A stretch of DNA of 64,000 bases, taken from NCBI GenBank assembly GCA_964019415.1, contig OZ025877.1, forward strand, positions 2,932,879 to 2,996,878, written 5' to 3'. Source of the stretch: Ianthella basta (lineage: Eukaryota > Porifera > Demospongiae > Verongiida > Ianthellidae). The translations under genes were made by a program, and so were the position numbers. The notes beneath the pieces were generated by a model that was given only the letters and a program-made list of their open reading frames with translations, was not told the origin of the DNA and made no database searches. Of the stretch, positions 38,301 to 47,767 are shown piece after piece. Position 1 is the stretch's first letter. The number at the start of each line of letters is the position of its first letter.

Positions 38301-41073
38301 CCTGCCCTAGGAACTGGCAACCTTGGATTTCCAGAAAATGTGGTTGCTGAGGTCATGGTCCGTACCATCTCCAGCTACCTCAGACAGAACCCTAGCACCA
38401 CCGTGAAGAAGGTCCTATTGGTAATTTTTGCAGACTCTACACACAGAGCCTTTCAACAAGCTGTGGCCATGGTAGCCCCAGTACAGGCAGCAGTACCACT
38501 ACCAGTAGTACCCCCACCACCGGGAGTGATAACTCCACCACAGGCAGAAGAGGTGGGTACAGACACAATGAGCCTTCAGTCAGCAGCAGGGGTGATATCA
38601 CAACTGCCTGTAAGGCCCATATCAGCAGAATTACTGCATTCATTTCTTTGTAATGATATTGGAATAGAAATTATCAAAGGTGACATTTCAGTGGATGCTA
38701 GTGAGGGGATAGTCAACACAGCCAATGCAAGTCTCCAGCTACAAGATTTTGGTGTAATGGGTGCACTGCTGAAGAAAGGAGGCCAGGAATTGCAGGATGC
38801 ATGCACTGTGGCAGTAGCTGAACATGGCAGCTTAGTGGAGGGCAAGGTTATCGTGACCGGTCCTGGCAGACGTGATGGTTTAAAGTGCAAAAAGGTTATC
38901 CATGTTGTAGCTCCTTCCTCAGCCAGTGGTCTGGTTGATACTGTGAAAGAGGCTCTAAAGCATGCAGACAAAGAAGGATTGAGGTCAGTTGCACTTCCAG
39001 CTATTGGCACTGGCCAGCACGGTTTCTCACCTGCAGAGGCTGCACGTGGAATTGCTGAAGGCATCCTACAGTTCACAAAAGGTGATAATCGGCATGTTAA
39101 GCATATCAAAGTCATTCTATTCCTGAGGGAACACTTCACTAGCTTTGCGGAAGCTTTTGAGGATGCTGGAAAGAAGAAGGGCTTCTTACGGAAAACTTTT
39201 GATATGGTGGGTAATGCATTAAAAGCAGTGAGGTCTGTGTTTGACTTGCCTGAACAGCAGCAAGCTGTGAAGCGACCTTCATTTGTTAATGCTTCGGAAA
39301 CACTGTGCATTAAGGTCTGTGCAGGAGAACAGACTTCCATTGACAATGTCTTCAAGGAGGTTGATGCTTTTGTACAAGAAACAATACGTGAAGACTTTGT
39401 GCAAAATGAAAAAATTGATATGCTTTCGTCAGAAGTGCAATTGAAGCTAGAAGAAATGGCAAGTGAACGAGGTGTGCAACTATCTATTGACAGAGCACCC
39501 ATCAACAAGGCAACCTTCAAGGGGGCTTTGGCGGATGTCACTGTTCTGAAGCAAGAAGTTTTGTGGGAGTTGCAGGCTATTGAACGTAATGAAAGCCGTA
39601 AAAAGGAAGCGGAACTACTGACCAGCATTATCCAGTGGCAGTGGAAGGATAGTACTGAACAATTTCAAGACTATTCACCAGAGATCAACATTAAGATAGA
39701 GGAGGCACACAGGGAAGGAAAGCCTTCCATTAGGATTGAGACCGAGGAAGGACCCAGAACAGTAGTGTTTGAAGACATGAGGGAAACTAGAGATCACACG
39801 CAGATTGGAGCTACTGTACATCCTGTGAGGAGGAGGGACTTTGAACAAGAGAGGAAGGAAGGAGCTCTAGAGCACCCTCACTTCTGGGACCCAATGCCAA
39901 AGGACCCTGATTCTGGTAAGGAGGTAGAGTGCCACGTTGTGCCACTCTTGCCTTCAAGTGAAGAGTACCAGGATGTTGCCGTTCAATTCCAGTCAACCCT
40001 CCATAACAGTAGCTATAAGGTAGTAAGCATTGACCGAATCCAGAACCCAAAACTTTACACCCAATTTGTGGCCAGAAAGAAGACAATGGATAAAGCTAAC
40101 CCACACTCTCCGAATGAAAAACAGCTCTTTCATGGTTGTGCAGGAACGGTAGTGGATGCCATTAACCATGGGGGATTTAACAGAAGCTATGCTGGGTTAC
40201 ATGGTGAGTATTTGCAATATTACCTACATAGTAATATAATCCGGATTTTTCTTGCATCACACGTAATATAAACTAGCTGAAGGTGGCTGCAGCAAAGCCA
40301 TGCATGTATGCATGGCACAGATTACAATTTCTGCTATATAGCAACAGTATATACTGTGCATATACATATCAAGGACATGGACTCCTAATAAACGCATACA
40401 AACTGACACTGCCATGGAGCTGATAATTTCATATAGTACTTCTATATTATAATTTTAATTGTCAGTTTACACTAGGGCTGATGGTGACTGTAAAAGACAT
40501 AAGAACTTGATTGGAAAGACTTATAATCCAAGTTTCGGCTCCTCTATGTAACTTTTGCTATATATAATATGCCTCTCCATATTCCTACCACAATTGGTGA
40601 CCATCCACTCAAAACTGAAGGAGTATATAATTCCCAAACATTTATAAAAAGATAGAATTTTGGTGGATTTCCGAGAACTGTCAACCACCAACCTACCAGC
40701 TAGTGTTCCCACTATATTGCATTATAATAATGCATAATAATTCTATATGAACTCATGTATATTTTGTTTATTGCATGCAGCCACAGCCTATGGTGTTGGA
40801 GTCTACTTTGCTAGAGATGCATCCTATTCTGCCAGTAACACCTATTCAGCCCCTGATCGCAAAGGTCACAAGCACATGTACCTGGCTCGGGTGTTGACTG
40901 GGGAGTATACCAGAGGAGGAAGTGGTTTACGAGTGCCTCCAGCGAAGGATCCAAACAACCCAGTTGTTTTGTATGACTCAGTAGTGGACAATGTTCAAAA
41001 TCCTAAGATGTTCGTAATCTTCTATGACTCTCAGGCCTACCCTGAGTACCACATTGAGTTTCTGAATCACTGA
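32313..41073 (+). CDS. PARP14-like mono-ADP-ribosyltransferase with macrodomains, WWE and RRM-like repeats
   Basis: Eight exons join in phase to 2018 aa: 32313-32508, 33079-33618, 33978-34244, 34440-34700, 35050-37337, 37567-37806, 38232-40203 and 40781-41073. The first 420 residues contain several RRM-like units (for example the ends [10 protein letters not shown] and [10 protein letters not shown]). Exon 5 adds a long region resembling the KH-like array of PARP14. Macrodomain 1 (about 955-1130) has GDLT, VNAAN, GGIAG and SSGIFG, the ADP-ribose-binding loops. Macrodomain 2 (about 1185-1340) and 3 (about 1404-1590) follow, then WWE (about 1726-1790, QWQWKDS) and the ART domain (about 1833-2018). 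The catalytic triad reads His (LFHG), Tyr (ASYSA), Met ([10 protein letters not shown]); PARP14-type enzymes lack the Glu needed for poly-chains, so mono-ADP-ribosylation is predicted. PARP14 relatives act in innate immune signalling and antiviral defence. The start choice follows the first in-frame ATG, CCATGGGG. Confidence 0.92.
37846..37932. mobile_element. Miniature fold-back element in PARP intron 6
   Basis: 87 bp, almost one hairpin: TAGTCTGGCTTGCTATCCC at the left is complementary to GGGGATAGCGAGCCAGACTA at the right, with CCTGCCCCC/GGGGGCAGG inside. The ends are of the TAGYC type seen elsewhere in the window. The flanks share ACATGT only approximately. Confidence 0.65.
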
Positions 41074-41317
41074 AAACCAGAACATAATCGTGTATATACA
41101 TACGTAGATAGTGTTCTAATGTATTTTAAGTGCTCTGATGTATTTTACACAATTAATTGTGTACACTATTATGTAATGTATTATAACTATGTACAATTAC
41201 ATTATATAAAGTGACTTGTGTAGGTGGATATAAGAAATTCTTAGTAGTACATAATCTGTTATAGAATTATGACCATATTTCAACTTCTGCAAAATGAACG
41301 TTCAGCTAAGGCATCAT

Positions 41318-42235
41318 GGTCTGGTTGATACTGTGAAAGAGGCTCTAAAGTATATATGCAGACAAAGAAGGATTGAGGTCAGTTGCACTTCCAGCTATTG
41401 GCACTGGCCAGCACGGTTTCTCACCTGCAGATGCTTCATATGGAATTGCTGAAGGGATTCTACAGTTCACAAAAGGTGATAATCGCCACGTTAAGCATAT
41501 AAAAGTCATTCTATTCCTGAGGGAACACTTCGAATTCAGTAGTTTTGTGGAGGCTTTTGAGGATGCTGAAAAGAAGAAGGGCTTCTTACGGAAAACCTTT
41601 GATATGGTGGGTAATGCATTAATTTTAAAGCAGTGAGGTCTATGTTTGACTTGCCTGAACAGCAGCAAGCTGTGAAGCGACCTTCATTTGTACATGCTTT
41701 GGAAACACTGCGCATTAAGGACTGTGCAGGAGAGCAGTCTTCCATTGACAATGTTTTCAAGGAGGTTGATGCTTTTACAAGAAACTATACATGAAGACTT
41801 TGTGCAAAATGACAGAATTGATATGCTTTCGTCAGAAGTGCAATTGAAGCTAGAAGAAATGGCAAGTGAACGAGGTGTGCAACTATCTATTGACAGAGCA
41901 CCCATCTACAGGGCAATCTTCAAAGGGCCTTGGCAGACGTCACTGTTCTGAAACAAGGGGTTTTGTGGGAGTTGCAGGCTATTGAACGTAATCAAAGCCG
42001 TAAAAAGGAAGCAGAACTACTAACCAGCATTATCCAGTGGCAGTGGAAGGATAGTACTGAACAATTTCAAGACTATTCACCGGAAATCAACCTTAAGATG
42101 GAGGAGGCACAAAGGGTAGGAAAGCCTTCTGTTTGGATTGAGACTGAGGAGGGACCAAGAACGGTAGTGTTTGAAGACATCAGGGAAATAGGAGCTACAC
42201 AGTATGGATTTACTTTGTACAAGTCATGCATGTAA
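41318..42235 (+). pseudogene. Decayed duplicate of the PARP14-like macrodomain 3-WWE exon
   Basis: This stretch repeats 38927-39830 of exon 7 (macrodomain 3 C-terminal half through WWE) at high identity, starting TCTGGTTGATACTGTGAAAG. Small insertions and deletions break it into short frames (41373-41636, 41688-41951, 41930-42235). The first part of the macrodomain, the linker before the ART domain and the exon 7 donor have no counterpart. It lies between the true last exon and a duplicated catalytic exon, so the 3' third of the gene was duplicated in tandem and then lost its middle. Confidence 0.8.
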
Positions 42236-42890
42236 TATCACCATAGATAAACTATAGCTAGCTGGAGGGGTTGCAAGAACAGACTCCGAACTTGCTAGCA
42301 AATTTGTACAAAACAGTAAAAAAGTATGCATGAACTCTGATTAAGTGCAATCTGTGGCATAAGAGCTAATTACTAATAGGTTTAGTTATGCATAATTATA
42401 CCATATATAATGCTTTTCCTTAATGTGAGTTTAATGCATACCGCGTATTATAGTGGTGGGCACAAGATTTGGTGAATTTGTCACGAAAGGCAATCTGTCA
42501 CGAAAGCCAATCTAAATCTCTTGAGCACAAACAATCCTTTGTTCTCTGTAGATACTCAGCAGCCATGCAGGGCCATTAGTGGCATAAATACTTGTAACAG
42601 CTATATACAAATACTATAGACTGTATGCATGCAATGGCCTATACATAATTATATAACACAATAAATTTATTCACCATACTACACAGTGTAGCATGCCATG
42701 TGTATAATATAGGCATACGGCTGGAATCGATATGATGGCAGGGGCATTTCCAATAGCAGCCAACCACCAGAATTAACATAAACGCTGACAAGCTGCTATA
42801 TTGCATTGATTCTATTATACAGAACAATTAATATTATCTGAAGTCATAACTCTGTTTACCATTATATTATATACTGTAATTTGCATGCAG
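42236..42890. other. Spacer between duplicate PARP pieces
   Basis: AT-rich, no reading frame or repeat recognised except a short direct repeat of CACGAAAG(G/C)CAATCT near 42482 and 42499. Confidence 0.4.
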
Positions 42891-43240
42891 CCACAGCCTA
42901 TGGTAAAGGAATCTACTTTGCTAGAGATGCCTCCTACTCTGCAAGCAACACGTATTCTGAGCCTGATCGCAATGGTCGCAAGCACATGCACCTGGCTCGG
43001 GTGCTGACTGGGAAGTTTGCCGAAGGAAGAGGTGATTTCAAAGTGCCTCCTCCAAAGGACCCCAACAACCAAGCAGTTTTGTATGACTCAGTAGTGGATC
43101 ATGTACACAATCCAAATATGTATGTAATCTTCTATGACTCTCAGACCTATCCTGAGTACCACATTGAGTTTAGCTTAACATTCACACTTGTGTATTTTAC
43201 TGTTTACAAAATTTATTATTATATAGCTAGCTATTACTGA
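42891..43240 (+). CDS. Extra PARP catalytic exon (duplicate of the last exon)
   Basis: Starts after a TTGCATGCAG acceptor identical to that of exon 8 and in the same phase, so it could be spliced to the exon 7 donor (40203) as an alternative last exon, or belong to the decayed duplicate. The frame is open through the catalytic Tyr ([13 protein letters not shown]), the third-position Met ([10 protein letters not shown]) and YPEYHIEF. Instead of ending with NH-stop it runs on for about 20 hydrophobic and Tyr-rich residues to 43240. Most differences from exon 8 are substitutions that keep the frame, unlike the neighbouring 41318-42235 copy. Confidence 0.5.
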
Positions 43241-44140
43241 CAGTATTGCCAATTTCTATTATACTGTTTGGAGCTACATATATCACCATTTCCATGCAGC
43301 AGCTTTAAATTTAACACACTATTCATGCAAAAATATTTTATATATTATCTAAGAGTGGAATGGAAAGTGAAATGCGAAATATTATTTAATTAATGGGTAA
43401 ACTCCATTGATATAGCAGTTCATGATATTGTAATGTGACAGTCATAGTACACAGCCGGCTGTGATACACATACAGTGCAGGGCCATGACCATATGCATTT
43501 GGCTGCAAGTATAGTAAGTTACATGTTACTGGGATGGCCCAGCAGCGCTAATAAAGTGACTATTGAGTGTCTCGGCAATTTCTGCTGAGTCAGATGACAC
43601 TATATCATTGGTAGAAATTTGGTCAATATTGGATGTGCTTATCCATGCAGGGGCTATATATATAACCAGTATTGAGTTGATAAGTTTCCACAACTTATCT
43701 TTGGTACGTACAAGTGGAAGAGTAATATATACGTAGGATCTATTTTCGCCTTACTGAGACAGTTACCCGGTACGTATTAGCTTATAGTTGGCCCAATCAT
43801 CAGGGTGAGCTGATTTCAAATTCAAAGCTTTTTTTGTGAAGCCAGTCTCTCTAGTGCATGAGTTCTCCGATGTTTATATCTATCCATGGAATAATCATAT
43901 AGTGCATCTTCAGATCTTCTTAGGCGGAGCATGCTCATCAAGGATGTGCAAGATAATTAAAGGTCTTCCCTAAATTCAGCAGTGTCATCAATAGTGTCAA
44001 TGACTTCCATTACCTGCCAAGGGGCAAGGTCTGATTCTTCCCGAATGGATTTTGTGTCACACGTTTGAGGTGATGGGTGGCAACATGTTTGGGTGCATGG
44101 TTGTTTGTATAGGCATTCATTCCTTTACTTAATGAATTGA
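43241..44140. other. Gene-poor stretch with a possible decayed reading frame
   Basis: No intact gene. On the minus strand around 43880-44060 the translation looks protein-like (for example SIREESDLAPWQVMEV) but is interrupted and matches nothing I recognise; it may be transposon remnant. Confidence 0.25.
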
Positions 44141-45085
44141 CATGGAAGGTAGGATGGTGGAGTTTTTGGAGGCAGCTTACATGCATGGAGTCAAGATGTG
44201 AAGCGAAGGTTGGTGAAATGGTTAGTGAATCTTCAGGGTGGTGAATGGTCTCGAGCTGTCACCACTGCTCTCTAAGCTAAGAAGGGCAGAATTACCGGAG
44301 TTAAATGCAAAATCAGCACTGATCCCAGTATTGTTGTATGGTTATGTTTGCAGAGGATGAGGAGATGTTGAGGAGGGTGTTGGTGGTTGAGTATAGGTAA
44401 ATGCATGCATGCATGGCATGCAGAGTGGTCAGTATAGGTAAATTGTGGGGTAATGCAAATGAGGGCTACTTAAGGGTGTGTAGTGGTTGGGGCAAAATAT
44501 GCCATGAATGGTGAGTTTATTTAGAAGGTAACTGAGTACAAGTATCTAGAGAGCAATATTAATGAGCAGGGGGAAAGCAGGGTATAATGATTGATTCGAG
44601 GGCAAGGCAAGGGCAAGGGCCCTGTGCACTAGGCTGAAGAGCTGCAGGATAGCCACGTGTCGGGGAGGTGAATTGAAGGGGAGTCATTTGTAAAGTTATT
44701 AAAAGCTTTCAAAATTGGTTGAATTGGCTTTACTGTATGGAGCTGAGGTGTGGGGCTGTTGTGGACAGGTAGGTCCACTTCAACAAGTTCAGATGTGTGC
44801 AGCTATAGGATCTTGTTGGGGTGTGTGGCATCGACACCCAAGAATGGCTCTGCGGTATATGCGATGATGATGCTCCCACTGGTATGAGAAACTTGAGAAT
44901 GTGCATTAAATTTTGTTGGAAGGTAACAGGTATGCATGACAAAAGGTTGACTAGGTTGGTGGCACTAGAGGCAAAGGGAGCACAAAGCAAGGTGAAGTGG
45001 TGGGATGACTGAATACAGTTTGGAAAAGTTTGGGTGGGCAAGTGAAGAGGCTGAGAAGCTAGCTATAGCTGAAAGGAGTGTCAGG
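44141..45085 (+). mobile_element. Decayed LINE reverse-transcriptase remnant
   Basis: Broken frames retain the typical region downstream of the RT active site: EYKYLES (44539), ELALLYGAEVWGCCGQ (about 44716), then GVWHRHPRMALRY and a KVKWWDD stretch near the end. The catalytic FADD box is not preserved. Many stops and shifts indicate an old copy, unrelated in age to the intact LINE at 52-55.7 kb. Confidence 0.6.
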
Positions 45086-45165
45086 GAGTGAAGAGCATGC
45101 ATAAGCATAATTGGGGCGAGCCTGAGCGAGCCCCACTCTGGCGTGGAGTGTAGGCGGAAGTCTCT

Positions 45166-45183
45166 GTTTTATTATTATTATTA

Positions 45184-45265
<82 letters not shown>
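45166..45265. repeat. (TTA)n microsatellite
   Basis: About 100 bp of TTA trinucleotide with one CAT interruption, located 30 bp after a GGGCGAGCCTGAGCGAGCCC motif. Confidence 0.95.
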
Positions 45266-45431
45266 GTAAGTGCTTTACATTGTAATAAAATACAATAATA
45301 GATTAACCACAATAATAATACCACATGTACAGATTCTGACACACAGTGCTTAAACACTAAATAGTGCTAAAAGTACAGTACACCCTAAATAAGCATGCAT
45401 GCAAAATGCTAAAACAGAATCGTCAGATAGT

Positions 45432-46031
45432 TAGGGCGAGCCTGAGCGAGCCCCTTCCCTTACCAGTAGTACGGTGGCTCTGTCTGTGTCGTACGTCCGT
45501 TTGGGCCACGGGGGAAAGTGTTTGCGTAATAATTTGGTCAGGGGTCTGCAATTGCGCAGTAGGTGTACGGATGTACACCGTTTGGGTCCAATCAGTATGC
45601 TATTTATACCAGTCATTTTACATCTCATAATCATTGTGGTTGCGCTATCATGCATATCATTATACCTGCACTGGCCAGCTAGAGCAGGCGCACACAATGG
45701 ATCGAGTCAAACAATGTCCTATATACGGTCCTTAGCATAGCGCTCGACCCTGCCCATGGTCATTAGGCACGGCATGCTACAGCTATGGATCACACCACGG
45801 GCACTTCTATGGAAAGTAGACTGCAGTGGAGAGAGATGGGCTGAGCTGCAGCGGAGGCACGCTTACCAGCGAGACAGAGTGGCTAACGATACCGCAGATG
45901 AGAGAGAGGCCCGACTGCAGAATGTGCGTGCTAGTGGACGTGCAGAAAGTGTTGACACAACTGCAGCCAGATTACACGCTGATAGAGAGAGGCATAAGGA
46001 ACACTGCATGGCGCTTCCTCAGGCTCGCCCG
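45432..46031. mobile_element. Putative non-autonomous element with GGGCGAGCC ends
   Basis: Left end GGGCGAGCCTGAGCGAGCCC and right end the complement of GGGCGAGCCTGAGGAAGCGC, about 600 bp apart. No target duplication is evident. The left motif also occurs alone at about 45115 and, changed, at 8057. It encloses the Arg-rich reading frame at 45756-46052. Confidence 0.4.
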
Positions 46032-46052
46032 ACAATGCTTTGCATTCACTAG
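45756..46052 (+). CDS. Arg-rich short reading frame with STPR-like repeat, probably transposon-borne
   Basis: 98 codons; the centre RDRVANDTADEREARLQ is like one unit of the 23-residue STPR DNA-binding repeat (RR...R...ETAEER..RL), common in transposon-derived proteins of invertebrates. Only two to three weak units are seen, and the frame is inside a putative miniature element, so it may be a fragment of a larger protein rather than a gene. Confidence 0.3.
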   Translation: MVIRHGMLQLWITPRALLWKVDCSGERWAELQRRHAYQRDRVANDTADEREARLQNVRASGRAESVDTTAARLHADRERHKEHCMALPQARPTMLCIH

Positions 46053-46924
46053 TAAATAACATTTTACAGTGATATTATGGGTATTTATGTGGATTGCCCT
46101 TGTCAAAATAGCGGCCGAAAGTGGGCTGGGTACGAGACTACTTGCCCGTTTATTCTATTCAATGGAATGTGACCTTTCACTGGGGTTTTCCCCTTGCTGG
46201 TCTTTCCCACAACGCCCCTGAAACTACTGCTGGGGGAGTGTCCACGGGATTCAGGCAACAACACAAGAGGGCGTTGGACCATAGATAGTGGACTGCCCCA
46301 AGGGAATAGGAAAGACAAGACATAGGCAAGGCATGGGTGAGCAAAGGCATTGTAATTGAATAATCTATTCCACTAGTACTTACTGTGTAGCACCAGTAGC
46401 TATATAGCTATTAATCCTATGTTTAACCAGTTAGATTTTCAGAAGAGGTTGGCAGGTGTAGCTAGCTAACTAGCTAGCGTAACCTGCCAATTATCGACCT
46501 GTACCTATTATCGACCGGTAGTACCTGAAACATGCACGGATAGTTCGTAGACGTTTACGGACCTGTAAACAGAGTGAGGGACCTTTGCGCGTTTATAGAA
46601 GGCTTCCTGAAGACTCTGGTAAACATTAACCGCCGTCTTTAAAAGAGGGAAGGACTTCTTTACAAGAAAATCGTAGCGCAACCCAGCGAAGAGTAAACGT
46701 GTACGCGTCTTGTCTGAACGCATCATAACTCGCGAATGGTACCGGCTTTCCTCTCGAAACCTGCTATACAGACGTGGCACCCCTGACCAATCCCAGATTG
46801 CTGGGTCGTTGCGAAACGAAGTTGCTGAACGATTTCTGTGAAACGGTCGACAATTGGTATAGGCGCTTGTACCTGCGGTCGATTATTGGTAGGGTCTACG
46901 CTTGGTCGATAACTGGTCGGTCAC

Positions 46925-47507
46925 CCGGTGTCACGGTTTATTCCATCCCCCCAGTTTTGTATCCCCCGTGGTAAAATAAACTAGGATACTTTATCCCCCG
47001 ACTTCGAATTTCTGAGTACTTCTTAACTCTTTTTGGTGTGTTTCACCTTGAGGGGTTGTTCTGACATCCATCAACCCTGCTTTGACAAGCAGTAGCTAAG
47101 ATTCAGACCGTTTCATGCTCCTCACATGCTTAGGCTGTAGCGTCGATGTACCTGCACATCGATGTCCACCAGTTTGCGAAACTGCACGCCTGGCTGCTAC
47201 TCAAGCACTTCTGCTCGTTGTAGTAGTGCCCTGTTGACATCTTCGAGAACCCAGAGGACTACCCAAGCATCCCAGCCATGGTAGAAGGACAAAAAACTCA
47301 CCGCGGTCGTCAGTTAACAAGATTGATGTGGTCTTCTGCAAGGACTGCAAAGGAAGGGCAGGGTTCGCAGATATCATCACCTAACAGTCTCTTCTGGTAG
47401 TGGTAAGTCTCATCCTGCAGCAGGGTGCATTTTACTAGCTTCTATCAGCATTTCTGTTACCCGGGGGGATACTTTGCATGGGGGGGTAAAATAAACTGTG
47501 ACACCGG
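46925..47507. mobile_element. Non-autonomous DNA element with CCGGTGTCAC ends
   Basis: Left CCGGTGTCACGGTTTATTCC then CCCCAGTTTTGTATCCCCC; right, as complement, CCGGTGTCACAGTTTATTTT then CCCCATGCAAAGTATCCCCC. The ends are 40-45 bp long and the element 583 bp. No transposase frame is present. The right terminus touches the proposed first exon of the second CARD gene. Confidence 0.65.
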
Positions 47508-47648
47508 TCCACGGAAATGGCGAGCACTTAGGCAATGAATGTAGTTATAGCTTCAAATGGCTGGACCGGACAACTGGTCGTTCAGCTGTCTTTCGCCGCA
47601 AGAATCAAGCTTCTGTGACCTTGGCGCCCAAGTTACGCTCCATGCAAG
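47495..47648 (+). CDS. Putative upstream exon of the second CARD gene
   Basis: Open in the frame that ends at donor CAAG/GTAGGA in phase 1, matching the CARD exon acceptor at 47768. It encodes NECSYSFKWLDRTTGRS followed by VTLAPKLRSMQ, a plausible beta-rich segment of unknown family. Its left limit is uncertain: the frame is closed by a stop at 47492 within the transposon end, no ATG lies near the left edge, and no strong acceptor is visible. Confidence 0.35.
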
Positions 47649-47767
47649 GTAGGAAAAGCGGTCGATAATTGGCAGCTTACGCTAACTAGGCTTAGCTAGC
47701 TAGCTAGCTATGTGCCATCATAGCTAGATTGATCTATGGTGCCATGACTCTTCACTTTTCCACGCAG

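Noticed and set aside
38576-39628. 350-codon open frame on the minus strand
   Set aside because: It is the antisense shadow of PARP exon 7, whose sense frame encodes macrodomain 3 with conserved motifs. The antisense translation is Ser/Pro/Lys-rich without homology.
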